Below, in pieces: positions 16,404 to 25,519 of a stretch of DNA of 64,000 bases (positions within the stretch are counted from its first letter, which is position 1; the number at the start of each line of letters is the position of its first letter). Location of the stretch: assembly GCA_963721725.1 (NCBI GenBank), contig CAVRLX010000016.1, forward strand, positions 682,001-746,000, read 5' to 3'. The translations under genes and the position numbers were made by a program. This DNA is from RI-153 sp963721725. GTDB taxonomy: Bacteria > Chloroflexota > Anaerolineae > Caldilineales > Caldilineaceae. The notes beneath the pieces were generated by a model that made no database searches, was not told the DNA's origin, and saw nothing but the letters and a program-made list of their open reading frames with translations.

Positions 16404-16595
16404 CTAAGCTGCGTCGTCCATTTCCAAGACCTGCAAGCGACCCATGTATGTGCCGCAGCTTGGGCATACCCGATGGGGCAAGGTTTTCTCGCCACATTTG
16501 GCGCAATTAACCAAATTTGGGATTCCCAGGGCATCATGGGCGCGGCGGCGGTCGCGGCGTCCCTTGCTCAGTTTACGTTTTGGCAGTGGTCCCAT
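16404..16595 (-). CDS. rpmF: 50S ribosomal protein L32
   Basis: A 63-residue ribosomal protein. MGPLPKRKLSKGRRDRRRAHDAL is the L32 N-terminus, and four cysteines (CAKC...CPSC) form the zinc ribbon, so this is the zinc-binding form. AAAGGAG lies 7 nt before the ATG at 16595. It follows yceD as in most bacteria. Confidence 0.96.
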   Translation of the reverse strand: MGPLPKRKLSKGRRDRRRAHDALGIPNLVNCAKCGEKTLPHRVCPSCGTYMGRLQVLEMDDAA

Positions 16596-16650
16596 TGTGA
16601 TTTCTCCTTTTGCAAATTTTAATTTGCAACAAACAATCATGTGTTCGTTG

Positions 16651-16678
16651 GTAATGATATTCAGGTAATGATATTCAG
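16651..16678. repeat. short tandem duplication
   Basis: Two exact 14-bp copies of GTAATGATATTCAG lie between yceD and rpmF. This is probably a recent local duplication in the spacer and no function is apparent. Confidence 0.8.
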
Positions 16679-16713
16679 CCGTGCTATCCAGAGCAGCAAC
16701 ACAGCGATAACAA

Positions 16714-17304
16714 TTATGAAGCGTCGTTTTTGCGATCTTCTTTCAGCGCCAACAGAGCGGCCCAACGGGGATCGACACTCTCTGTCTCCCCAGCGGGTTC
16801 TGTGTCCCAATCGCTGTGAACTTCTGCCATTTCTTGAAGCCGTTGGGCAAAATTAGGGCATTGTTGCGGATCACTCCATGCACAGCTTGGATACATCGGC
16901 ATTGCCAGCCAAATGTTCTGGCGCACTACCTCGGACAGATCCAAAATATGATGGTCATCAATGATCAGCGCCTCATCAACCAATTCTTCTGCTTGGCCCT
17001 GAAACTCTTGGGGCATAAGAAACCGCCCGGTTTCCACATCGGTTAGCGGGCGGAAGCTTTCCTCAAAATGCATGTCAACGGGCACATTCACAGGCTCCAA
17101 ACAGCGAGTACAGGTAATTTCCAGCGTTGTGTGCAGCCGGCCAATCGCCAGAATGCCGCTGTTTGTGCGCAAGAGTTTCAACTTGCCCTGCAAAGCCTCT
17201 ACTGGCACGATTTCTGGCTCCAACCCGGCCAGATCGTCGCATAGCTCATACTCCCGTGTTGCTCCAATCGGCTGCTTTAAAAGCTGAGCAACATTAAATT
17301 CCAT
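16714..17304 (-). CDS. yceD: YceD-family (DUF177) protein
   Basis: A conserved protein encoded upstream of rpmF. In plants and E. coli its relatives are linked to 23S rRNA accumulation. The core ITCTRCLEPVNVPVDMHFEESF carries the CxxC pair typical of DUF177, and CAWSDPQQCPNFAQRL contributes a second pair. The start at 17304 has GGCAAAGGAG upstream. The remaining in-frame upstream codons (to 17451) are unlikely to be translated. Confidence 0.88.
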   Translation of the reverse strand: MEFNVAQLLKQPIGATREYELCDDLAGLEPEIVPVEALQGKLKLLRTNSGILAIGRLHTTLEITCTRCLEPVNVPVDMHFEESFRPLTDVETGRFLMPQEFQGQAEELVDEALIIDDHHILDLSEVVRQNIWLAMPMYPSCAWSDPQQCPNFAQRLQEMAEVHSDWDTEPAGETESVDPRWAALLALKEDRKNDAS

Positions 17305-17580
17305 CTTTACACTCCTTTGCCGTCCGGCCCACTCTCCTTGCAGACCCACAGAATCAGGACGAATGGCGTGCTCTCTGCCCATCTTCCGTTTCGCGGCAGC
17401 ACTCGCCAACGGACAGATGACCATTATAGATTTTAGCCAGGGTTCTGTCAAAAAAGGGGGCTTTCAGCAGAAAAATAAATTCTTAAACACAGCAATATCT
17501 TGGAAATTTTATAAAAGAAGGTTCATCATGTACAATAGCGGTGCGAATAAATTCTATTTCAGCAATAAAAACATATGAAA

Positions 17581-17609
17581 TTGACAAAATTCCCTGTTAT
17601 TGCTATACT
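17581..17609 (+). promoter_or_regulatory. sigma-70-type promoter of sufR
   Basis: TTGACA (17581-17586), a 17-nt spacer and TATACT (17604-17609) lie about 37 nt before the proposed sufR ATG. This near-consensus promoter supports the start at 17647 over the in-frame ATG at 17575, which lies upstream of the -35 box. Confidence 0.75.
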
Positions 17610-17646
17610 TGACCTATTGCATCGCCGTAGTCAGACAGGGAATCCT

Positions 17647-18317
17647 ATGACGCTTGAGCTTCGCCATAACGTAAGTTCGCCAACTTGGCGCATCATTGAA
17701 TATTTACAACGGCATTCCTCGGCCACTATCAAAGAGTTTGAGGATCTGTTGGGGGTTACCACCACGGCTGTGCGTCAACATCTAAACGCACTTCAGGCGG
17801 GTGGCTACATCCAACGACAGACGGTTAATTCGGGCGTGGGGCGTCCACACCACGTTTATAAAGCCACCGAGAGTATGCCGCGAATTTTTCGATTGTCGTT
17901 GTGACGATCTGGCGCTGACCATGCTGGAAGAAATGTTCGAAATGGTGGGGCCGGATCGCATTTCGGTATTGCTGGAGCGGGTGAGCGAACGTCTGGCGAA
18001 TCGGTATGCGGGGAATGTCACCGCCACGGTGCTTCAGGAGCGTGTGGAGCAGATGGCGAAGGTGCTCAACGCGGCAGGGTGTGCTGACTGATGTGATGGC
18101 CGAGGGGGCTGACACGATTATCTTGAAGACCTACAATTGCCCCTACCATGAACTTGCCTATGAACACCGCGAGATCTGCGATATGGATCAGGATATGATC
18201 CAAAAAGTGTTGGGCAGCGATGTGGCGCTGAGTAGCTGTATTATGGATGGGGACGGTGGCTGTGCATTTGTGGTTACGCGCAAGGATGCGCGCAAAATAA
18301 AAGTGGATGCAGCATAA
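17647..18317 (+). CDS. sufR: SufR-like transcriptional regulator (two frameshifts)
   Basis: A DeoR/ArsR-type winged helix regulator expected to control the adjacent suf genes. The N-terminal helix-turn-helix is SATIKEFEDLLGVTTTAVRQHLNAL. The C-terminal part carries cysteines spaced for a Fe-S cluster (CPYHELAYEHREIC, then CIMDGDGGC), as in SufR. The frame breaks near 17875 and 18080; dropping one base at each restores a continuous family-like product (ATES-CREFFDCRCDDLAL and NAAG-VLTDVMAEGAD). The symbol rests on cysteines plus context. Confidence 0.82.
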
Positions 18318-18435
18318 TGGCTGCGCCTCCATAAGCCATACAGGTGTAGTTGGGCGATTGGAATTGTTTTTATTTTTCACTTGTTAGATTGAAATTGATT
18401 GAATCTGTTGACCAATGATGAAGGAGTTACAAGCG

Positions 18436-19245
18436 ATGAGCGTACTTGAAATTCGCAATTTACATGCGACTGTTGGGGAGACCGAAATCCTCAAAGGTGT
18501 GAATTTGACGCTGAAAAGTGGCGAGATCCATGCTTTGATGGGGCCTAACGGTTCTGGCAAATCTACCCTGGCCTATGTGATTGCCGGTCACCCGCACTAT
18601 GTGATTACCGAAGGCGATATTTTGCTGGATGGCGAGAGCGTTTTGGAGATGGAAGCTGACGAGCGCGCTCGTGCCGGGCTATTCCTGGCCTTCCAATATC
18701 CTGTGGCGGTGCCTGGGGTGAGCGTTGCCAACTTCCTGCGCACGGCGGTTTCCAATGTGCGCGGCTACACCGACAAGCGCCAGGGAAACGGAACTGGCGT
18801 GATCGGTAGCAACTTGATGCCCATGCGCGAATTTCGCCGTGAACTGAACGAAAAGATGCAGGCCTACAACGTCGATTCCAGCTTTGCCCGCCGCTATCTC
18901 AATGATGGCTTTTCTGGCGGCGAAAAGAAGCGCACCGAGGTGTTGCAGATGGCGATGTTGGAACCCAAGTTCGCGATTCTTGACGAGTCGGACTCTGGTC
19001 TAGACATTGACGCGCTTAAGGTCGTGGCCGATGGTATCAACAAGCTGGCAACACAGGATCGCGGATTCTTGATGATCACTCACTATCAGCGTCTGCTCAA
19101 CTACGTGAAGCCGACCTATGTGAGCATCTTCCACGGCGGGCGTATTGTCATGACCGGCGGCCCTGAAGTGGCCCATATGTTGGAAGAAAAGGGCTACGGC
19201 TGGGTGGAAGAGGAATTTGCCAACGTTGAACCCGTGGCGGCGTAG
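18436..19245 (+). CDS. sufC: Fe-S cluster assembly ATPase SufC
   Basis: The ABC-type ATPase of the SufBCD scaffold complex. Walker A is GPNGSGKST, the ABC signature is FSGGEKKR, and Walker B is KFAILDESDSGLDIDAL, with the SufC-specific DESDSGLD. The start at 18436 has AAGGAG upstream; an in-frame ATG at 18415 lies before that site. It is first in the sufCBDSU order. Confidence 0.97.
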   Translation: MSVLEIRNLHATVGETEILKGVNLTLKSGEIHALMGPNGSGKSTLAYVIAGHPHYVITEGDILLDGESVLEMEADERARAGLFLAFQYPVAVPGVSVANFLRTAVSNVRGYTDKRQGNGTGVIGSNLMPMREFRRELNEKMQAYNVDSSFARRYLNDGFSGGEKKRTEVLQMAMLEPKFAILDESDSGLDIDALKVVADGINKLATQDRGFLMITHYQRLLNYVKPTYVSIFHGGRIVMTGGPEVAHMLEEKGYGWVEEEFANVEPVAA

Positions 19246-19265
19246 CAGGCGATGGATACTTGGTA

Positions 19266-19301
19266 GTAGATATTCCGCATCGGACAGGGGCGAATATCTA
19301 C
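19266..19301. repeat. hairpin between sufC and sufB
   Basis: A 10-bp stem (GTAGATATTC / GAATATCTAC) with a 16-nt loop, extended imperfectly by TGG/CCA. No T-run follows, so it is more likely an mRNA stability or attenuation element than a full terminator. Confidence 0.6.
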
Positions 19302-19354
19302 CATCCAATACCCAGTAATTTATTTTGAGAGACTCCCTTAAGGAGGGATATTCT

Positions 19355-20772
19355 ATGGCTACACAATCTGATCGCGAACATCTGACCGGTGTTAAAGATG
19401 AATACCAATATGGCTTCCATGACGATCACAAGCCATTTTTCAAGGCCGAAAAAGGGTTGCATCACGAGATTGTCGACCAAATTTCGAACATGAAAAACGA
19501 ACCAGAATGGATGCGCCAGTTCCGCCACGAAGCGCTGGACATCTTCATGGAAAAACCATTGCCCACTTGGGGTGCAGACCTCACGGCGATGGATTTTAAC
19601 GATATTTACTACTACCTGCGCCCTTCGGAAAAGCAGGGAAAAAGCTGGGACGACGTGCCCGAAGACATTAAGCGCACGTTTGATCGCCTGGGCATTCCCG
19701 AAGCCGAGCGCAAGTTCCTGGCTGGCGTAGGCGCACAGTATGACTCTGAAGTGGTCTATCATAGCCTGCGCGAGGAATGGGAAAAGATCGGTGTGATCTT
19801 CCTGGATATGGACAGTGGCTTGCGTGAACATGAGGACATTGTGCGCGAGTACTTCGCCACGATTATCCCCGCCAACGACAACAAGTTCGCTGCGCTGAAC
19901 AGCGCCGTGTGGAGCGGGTGGCAGCTTTGTCTACGTGCCCAAGGGCGTCAACGTGGATATTCCGCTGCAAGCCTATTTCCGCATCAACGCCGAGAACATG
20001 GGCCAGTTCGAGCGCACGCTGATCATTGTGGAAGAAGGCGCCAGCGTCCACTATGTGGAAGGCTGCACTGCCCCGATCTATAGTAGCAACAGCCTGCACA
20101 GCGCCGTTGTGGAGATCATCGTGAAGAAGGGTGGCCGCTGCCGCTATACCACGATCCAAAATTGGAGCACCGACGTTTATAACTTGGTGACCAAGCGCGC
20201 CGTGGCCGAAGAAGGCGCCACGATGGAGTGGATCGACGGCAATCTGGGCATCCAAAGTGACGATGAAATATCCGGCGGTCTATATGATGGGGCCAAAGGC
20301 GCACGGCGAAATTTTGTCGATTGCCTTTGCCGGCAAGGGTCAACATCAGGATGCTGGGGGCAAGGTTGTGCATGGCGCACCTTATACCAGTTCCAAAATT
20401 GTCTCCAAGTCGATTAGCAAAGATGGCGGACGTGCCAGCTATCGCGGTCTGCTCAAGGTGGCAAAGGGCGCGCACCACAGCAAGAGTAATGTAGTCTGCG
20501 ATGCACTGCTGCTCGATTCGGAAAGCCGCTCTGACACCTATCCTTACATCGAGATTGAAGAGGATGAAGTCAGTGTCGGCCACGAAGCCTCGGTGAGCAA
20601 GATCGGGGAAGAGCAACTTTTCTATCTGATGAGCCGTGGCATTAGCAATGACGAAGCCGCCGCTATGATCGTCGGTGGCTTTATTGAGCCGCTGGTGAAG
20701 GAACTGCCAATGGAATACGCCGTGGAGATGAACCGGCTGATCCAATTGCAGATGGAAGGCAGCATCGGCTAA
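19355..20772 (+). CDS. sufB: Fe-S cluster assembly scaffold SufB (two frameshifts)
   Basis: Core scaffold subunit on which Fe-S clusters are built. After AAGGAGGG the product begins MATQSDREHLTGVKDEYQYG. Recognisable blocks include SEVVYHSLREEWEKIGVIF, GCTAPIYSSNSLHSAVVE and the C-terminal EASVSKIGEEQLFYLMSRG. The frame is broken near 19919 (AGCGGG[T]GGC) and 20250 (GGGC[A]TCC); removing one base at each restores the family sequence GSFVYVPKGV and SKVTMKYPAV. The protein is otherwise complete, so the breaks are probably not real. Confidence 0.93.
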
Positions 20773-20780
20773 AGCAAGTT

Positions 20781-20854
20781 AATGAGTAAAGAGTAAAGAG
20801 AAATGGCGATCTTATGATGTGACACCATTTACTCTTTACTCCTTACTCGTTATT
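20781..20854. repeat. heptamer-type hairpin between sufB and sufD
   Basis: Imperfect inverted arms are built of GAGTAAA-like words: AATGAGTAAAGAGTAAAGAG...AAATGG against CCATTTACTCTTTACTCC..., with an 18-nt loop. Similar hairpins lie at 30191 and 45354. Confidence 0.75.
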
Positions 20855-20875
20855 CATATCTGCGGAGGAACAAAC

Positions 20876-22216
20876 GTGAGCGTAGCAGTAAAAGAACAAA
20901 CACAAATCATAGAGGCCGTGGCCGACTTCTCCGCGGAGACAGTGCGGGCGCTATCGGCTTCTCGTAACGAGCCGGAGTGGATGCTCCAATTTCGGCTCGA
21001 AGCCTGGAATACCTTTGAGTCGATTCCGTGGCCCAAGCCCACCGATGAAGCCTGGCGACGGACGCGGTTGGATGGCTTTAAGCTGGAGAATTTCGCGCCT
21101 TATGCCAAAGCTGGTTCAAGTGTAGTCCGCGGTGATCTTTCGCCCATACTGCAAAATGAACTAAGCGAAATGGAGAGCGCGGCCAGCCTGATCTTCCAGG
21201 ATGGCGGCTTGCTCTATCGGGTCGAAAATGAAGATCTCAGCACCCGCGGCGTCATCTTCACCGATCTGAGCAGCGCTGTGCGTGAGCATGGCGATTTGGT
21301 GCGCAAGCACTTTATGACCGAGGCCATCACCCCTGACCACAATAAGTTCAGCGCGCTCCATGCCGCTTTGTGGGACACAGGCGCGTTTATCTACGTGCCC
21401 AAGAACACCAAAGTGGATCTGCCGCTTCAGGTGATCTTGAACCAGGCCAGCGAAGGCGTGGGTGGCTATCATCACACGTTGCTCATCGCCGAAGCGGGAT
21501 CTGAGGTCACCGTGGTGGACGATCTGGTGGGCGGTGTCAAGGGCATGCAGAGCAGCGCTGTGGAGTTGTTGGTCCGCGACAATGCCGTGGTGCGCTATAT
21601 GAATTTGCAGGATTTCGACCATAGCCTGTGGAATTTCCTGAATGGACGCGCCGTCATGGGGCGCGACACCGACCTGCGCTGGATTCAGGTTAGCTGGGGC
21701 AGCCGGTTGACCAAGGCTTTCCTCGACCTGGACATGCAGGGCAAGGGCGGGCATGGCGAACTGTTGGGGCTTTACTTCCCCACGGGTCGTCAGCACATTG
21801 ACCATCAAACGTTGCAGCTTCACCGTGTGCCCAACTGTTTCAGCGATCTGCTCTTCAACGGCGCGCTGAAAGATCGGGCGCGCAGTGTCTATATGGGCAT
21901 CATCAAGGTTTTCAAAGACGCCCAAAAGACCGACGCCTTCCAGCGCAACGGTAATCTGATCCTTGACGGTACTGCCCGCGCCGACAGCATCCCCGGTCTG
22001 GAAATCGAGGCCGATGATGTGCGCTGTACCCATGCCGCCACGGCTGCCCAGGTGGAAGACGAATACGTGTTCTATCTCATGGCGCGTGGTCTCACCCGGC
22101 CCCAGGCCGAGCGCATGATCGTCCAGGGCTTCTTCCAGGCCGTGTTGGATCGTGTGCCTGTGGAGAGCGTCCAACAAAAATTGACCCGCATCATCGAACG
22201 CAAAATCGGCGGGTAG
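20876..22216 (+). CDS. sufD: Fe-S cluster assembly protein SufD
   Basis: Partner of SufB in the SufBCD scaffold. RNEPEWMLQFRLEAWNTF is shared with SufB, and the beta-helix core (SALHAALWDTGAFIYVPKNTKVDLPLQ) and the C-terminal EYVFYLMARGLTRPQAERMIVQGFF are diagnostic. I chose the GTG at 20876, preceded by GCGGAGGA, rather than the in-frame ATG at 20819, which lies inside the upstream hairpin. Confidence 0.95.
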   Translation: MSVAVKEQTQIIEAVADFSAETVRALSASRNEPEWMLQFRLEAWNTFESIPWPKPTDEAWRRTRLDGFKLENFAPYAKAGSSVVRGDLSPILQNELSEMESAASLIFQDGGLLYRVENEDLSTRGVIFTDLSSAVREHGDLVRKHFMTEAITPDHNKFSALHAALWDTGAFIYVPKNTKVDLPLQVILNQASEGVGGYHHTLLIAEAGSEVTVVDDLVGGVKGMQSSAVELLVRDNAVVRYMNLQDFDHSLWNFLNGRAVMGRDTDLRWIQVSWGSRLTKAFLDLDMQGKGGHGELLGLYFPTGRQHIDHQTLQLHRVPNCFSDLLFNGALKDRARSVYMGIIKVFKDAQKTDAFQRNGNLILDGTARADSIPGLEIEADDVRCTHAATAAQVEDEYVFYLMARGLTRPQAERMIVQGFFQAVLDRVPVESVQQKLTRIIERKIGG

Positions 22217-22225
22217 AAAAGACTT

Positions 22226-22359
22226 CACCGCAAAGATGCAAAGATCGTAAAGACCAGAATAGAACGCAGGTGACGCAGATTTGGCGGATTTACGCAGATT
22301 CCATTTGCAGCTTGCCTTGTACTTTCTTCCTTCTTTGCGACCTTTGCGCCTTTGCGGTG
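22226..22359. repeat. long GCAAAGA-type heptamer hairpin between sufD and sufS
   Basis: The arms 22226-22253 and 22332-22359 begin with CACCGCAAAG and end with CTTTGCGGTG, and match at about 24 of 28 positions. The 78-nt centre has its own GACGCAGAT / TACGCAGATT words. Confidence 0.75.
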
Positions 22360-22451
22360 GAATTTCGATGAGACTTTTGTCGTAGCATTCTCGATGTCTT
22401 TGAGCGTACATTACAGACATTGGTTCCCCTAAAAGAGTTGGAACTACAATC

Positions 22452-23703
22452 ATGGTTGACACTGCACTCATGCCCATCGCTCATTCTATTGACGATCTCG
22501 CGCGCACAGTTTCCGGTGCTGGCGCGACGGGTGCATGGCGTGCCGCTGGTCTATTTGGATAACGCCGCCACGACGCAAAAGCCGCTGGCCGTAATTGAAA
22601 CGCTGGATCGGTACTATCGAGAATATAACTCGAACATTCACCGCGGTGTCCACACGCTGAGCGAAGAAGCCACGGCGGCATACGAAGATGCCCGGCGGCG
22701 AATTGCCCGCTTTATCAACGCGCCCAGTGACAAAGAAGTAATCTTCACACGCAACGCCACCGAGGCCATCAATTTGGTGGCCTACGCCTGGGGGCGCGCC
22801 AATCTGCGCCCTGGCGACGAAGTGCTGATTACCGAAATGGAGCATCACGCCAACATTGTGCCCTGGCAGATTTTACAGGAGCAGGTAGGATTTACCCTGC
22901 GCTATGTGCCCATCACCGATGGCGGCACGCTGGACCTGAGCCAGTTGGATGATCTGCTCACGGAAAAGACCAAGCTTTTTAGCTTTGTTCATGTTAGCAA
23001 CGTGTTGGGGACCATCAATCCTGTGGCTCAACTGGTGGCGGCGGCGCGGGCGGTGGGCGCGCTGGTGCTCATCGACGCCTCGCAGAGCGTGCCACACATG
23101 CCGGTGGATGTACAGGCGCTTGACGCTGATTTTCTCGTTTTTAGCGGCCACAAATTGTGTGGCCCCACGGGCATCGGCGTGCTTTATGGCAAGCGAGCGC
23201 TATTGGAAGACATGCCCCCCTTTATGGGTGGCGGCGACATGATCCGCGAAGTGAAGATGAGTGGCAGCCGCTGGAATACGCTGCCCTATAAATTTGAGGC
23301 GGGAACTCCAGCGATTGCCGAGGGCATTGGCCTGGGCGCGGCGGTTGATTTTCTGCAAAGCGTGGGCATGCAATGGATCTGGCAGCACGAACATAGCTTG
23401 GCAGCTTATGCGCATGAACAACTTTCGCAGATCGAAGGGCTGCACATTTTAGGCCCTGGCGCAGCAGAGCGAGCGGGGCTGGTCGCTTTTACGTTGGATG
23501 GTGTCCATCCACACGACATTTCGGCCATTTTGGATGGAGACGGCATCGCCATCCGCGCTGGGCATCACTGCGCCCAGCCCATCCACACCCATTTTGACAT
23601 TGCTGCCAGTGCGCGGGCCAGTTTTTACCTTTATAATACGACTGCAGAAGTGGATAAACTGGCTACGGCATTGGCGAAAGCCACGGATATTTTTTCTATA
23701 TAA
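22452..23703 (+). CDS. sufS: cysteine desulfurase SufS (frameshift near the N-terminus)
   Basis: A PLP-dependent group II cysteine desulfurase that feeds sulfur to SufU. The PLP lysine lies in FSGHKLCGPTGIGVLYG and the persulfide cysteine in IRAGHHCAQP. The core runs intact from AQFPVLARRVHGVPLVYLDNAATTQKP to the end. The natural start is the ATG at 22452 (MVDTALMPIAHSIDDL). That frame joins the main frame by removing one base near 22500 (GATCTC[G]CGCGC). Confidence 0.93.
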
Positions 23704-23758
23704 AGAAATTGGGTAATTTGTTCCACTGTCGTAATCACCCGATCACCCAGGGTTCATC

Positions 23759-24139
23759 ATGGATCAACTTTACCGAGAAGCAATTTTAGATCACTATAAA
23801 CATCCCCGGCACAAAGGGCATCTGAGCGAGCCAGATGTGCATTATCACGACACCAACCCGTTCTGTGGCGATGAAGTTACCATTGAACTCAAGGTAACCG
23901 ATGGTGTGGTGACAGCCGCCGCTTTTGATGGCCGCGGCTGTGCCATTAGCCAAGCCAGCGCGTCGATGATGATGGAAGAGGTTATCGGGAAAAAGATTGA
24001 GGATCTGAAAGCGTGGGGCAAAGAAGATGTGCTGGAATTGCTGGGCATAGAGATCGGCCCCGTGCGGCTAAAATCCGCGCTGCTGCCGCTCAAGGCGCTT
24101 AAAGCCGGCATTTGGGGACTCGACGAATGGCCGGAGTAG
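23759..24139 (+). CDS. sufU: SufU-type Fe-S scaffold / sulfur acceptor with a Cys-to-Ser change
   Basis: A zinc-dependent sulfur acceptor for SufS. MDQLYREAILDHYKHPRHKG and the active NPFCGDEV loop (first Cys) are normal, as is GRGCAISQASASMM (second Cys). The third conserved cysteine, normally in the RLKCALLPLKALKAG-type block, is serine here: GPVRLKSALLPLKALKAG, codon TCC at 24073-24075. In SufU that residue is a zinc ligand. The 126-residue length is slightly short but the C-terminus is normal. Confidence 0.9.
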   Translation: MDQLYREAILDHYKHPRHKGHLSEPDVHYHDTNPFCGDEVTIELKVTDGVVTAAAFDGRGCAISQASASMMMEEVIGKKIEDLKAWGKEDVLELLGIEIGPVRLKSALLPLKALKAGIWGLDEWPE

Positions 24140-24177
24140 TCGCGCCGCCGCACATTGGCGAAATCGTCCAGAACGGG

Positions 24178-24786
24178 GTGCTTTTCAATGCAAAACAGTG
24201 GCATAAACCGCTGATGGGTGATTCGCTATTACAATCGGTTGCGGATCTTTTTACACTGTTAACACGCCGCCAGATAGACTATGTGCTTGTGGGCGGTATC
24301 GCTCTGTTACGTTATGTAGAGGGGCGCAATACCCAGGACATTGACCTGATTATGGCGTTGGATGCATTGGAACGTTTGCCGGAAATTCAGCTTCATAGCC
24401 AGGATAACAATTTTGCCCGCGGCCATTTTCAGGGGTTACAGATCGATCTGCTGTTAACACGCAATCCGCTTTTCGCTAAAGTGCAGCATGCGTATACGGC
24501 TGAACAGCTATTTTTTGAAGAGACAATTCCAACGGCGACGGTAGAAGGCTTAATCTTACTCAAACTCTATGCACTGCCGTCATTGTATCGCCAGGGCGAC
24601 TTTGCCCGTGTCGGGATCTATGAAAACGACGTGGCGACGCTGATTCAGCACTTTCAACCAGATTTGGAGCCGCTGTTAGCAGAGTTATCGCTGCATCTCT
24701 CTGAAAGTGATCTGCGCGAGATCCGCACTGTGTTGGCCGAGATTGCCGCCCGTATCGAACGGTTTCAACGCCGTGCTGGGCATTGA
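24178..24786 (+). CDS. nucleotidyltransferase-fold protein
   Basis: VLVGGIALLRYVEGRNTQDIDLIMALD is the GG...D-x-D core of the minimal nucleotidyltransferase/AbiEii-like superfamily, and LQIDLLLTRNPLF supplies the third acidic strand. It is about 200 residues. The start is uncertain: GTG at 24178, ATG at 24214 and ATG at 24127 are all in frame, and none has a strong ribosome site. It sits inside the suf operon between sufU and the Rieske gene. A link to Fe-S biogenesis is not evident, and an antitoxin-like or toxin-like role is possible. Confidence 0.7.
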   Translation: MLFNAKQWHKPLMGDSLLQSVADLFTLLTRRQIDYVLVGGIALLRYVEGRNTQDIDLIMALDALERLPEIQLHSQDNNFARGHFQGLQIDLLLTRNPLFAKVQHAYTAEQLFFEETIPTATVEGLILLKLYALPSLYRQGDFARVGIYENDVATLIQHFQPDLEPLLAELSLHLSESDLREIRTVLAEIAARIERFQRRAGH

Positions 24787-24817
24787 TAATTCACACCTTT
24801 TTTGGAAAGAAGACTGT

Positions 24818-25135
24818 ATGAGTGAGTTTGTAAAAGTAGCCACTGTTGATGAAATCCCAGTGAATGACCGCAAGTTGGTGGAGATCGATGGCGTGCGCGT
24901 TGCTGTTTTTAACCTGGATGGCGAATTTTACGCCATTGAAGATGTTTGCACCCACGACGGCGGGCCGCTGGTGGAGGGTGACATTGTCAACGGCTGCGAG
25001 ATCCGCTGTCCGCGCCACGGGGCACGCTTCGATATTCGCACGGGGGCAGCGTTAAGTATGCCCGCCTTTACACCCACCGAAAGTTTTGAAACACGGATAG
25101 ACGGCGATGCCGTCTGGGTCGAATCGCCGTTTTAA
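24818..25135 (+). CDS. Rieske [2Fe-2S] ferredoxin
   Basis: A 105-residue soluble Rieske ferredoxin, similar to the non-heme dioxygenase type found in suf loci. The cluster ligands are in CTHDGG and CPRHGARFD (CxH...CxxH). No signal peptide or membrane anchor is present, so it is cytoplasmic. GGAAAGAAG precedes the ATG at 24818. Its place in the operon suggests electron supply or a role in cluster assembly. Confidence 0.93.
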   Translation: MSEFVKVATVDEIPVNDRKLVEIDGVRVAVFNLDGEFYAIEDVCTHDGGPLVEGDIVNGCEIRCPRHGARFDIRTGAALSMPAFTPTESFETRIDGDAVWVESPF

Positions 25136-25164
25136 TTGTCGTTGAGCTAACAAGGAAGGAATTT

Positions 25165-25488
25165 ATGACAGAGCTAGTGATGCCTAATCCCGAACAAGTG
25201 CGTGCCGAAATCCAAGAGCATGTACGCGATCCCGAATTGATGATGAACATTGTCGATCTGGGATTAGTCTATAATGTGGAAGTGACCGAAGAAAAAACCG
25301 CCGAGATCACCATGACCTTGACCAGCCCGGGCTGTCCCGCTGGCCCGCAGATCATCAGCGACGTGCAGCGCACCGTCCACAACGCCTTCCCTGATCTGGA
25401 CGAGGTTAACATCCATCTGGTGTGGACCCCGTTCTGGAATCCCGACATGATGTCGGACGATGCCAGGGATGAGTTGGGGATTTTTTAG
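25165..25488 (+). CDS. sufT: SufT / MIP18-family (DUF59) protein
   Basis: A 107-residue DUF59 protein, a family that helps mature Fe-S proteins. DPELMMNIVDLGLVYNVEV is the family N-terminal block, and the conserved cysteine is in TSPGCPAGPQI. It is the last gene of the suf cluster, with AAGGAAGG upstream of the ATG. The symbol is assigned mainly from context. Confidence 0.85.
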   Translation: MTELVMPNPEQVRAEIQEHVRDPELMMNIVDLGLVYNVEVTEEKTAEITMTLTSPGCPAGPQIISDVQRTVHNAFPDLDEVNIHLVWTPFWNPDMMSDDARDELGIF

Positions 25489-25519
25489 CGTCGCCTTCTT
25501 GGATATAGTTTGAGCAAAA

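Noticed and set aside
16216..16506. N-terminal extension of fabD
   Set aside because: The extra frame is the translated 60-bp repeat and terminator region; the family N-terminus begins at 16215.
17575..17646. Upstream ATG for sufR at 17575
   Set aside because: It lies before the -35 box of the only good promoter, so it would not be in the transcript.
21161..22477. 438-codon minus-strand frame over sufD
   Set aside because: It is the antisense shadow of sufD; the plus-strand product is clearly conserved and the minus one is not.
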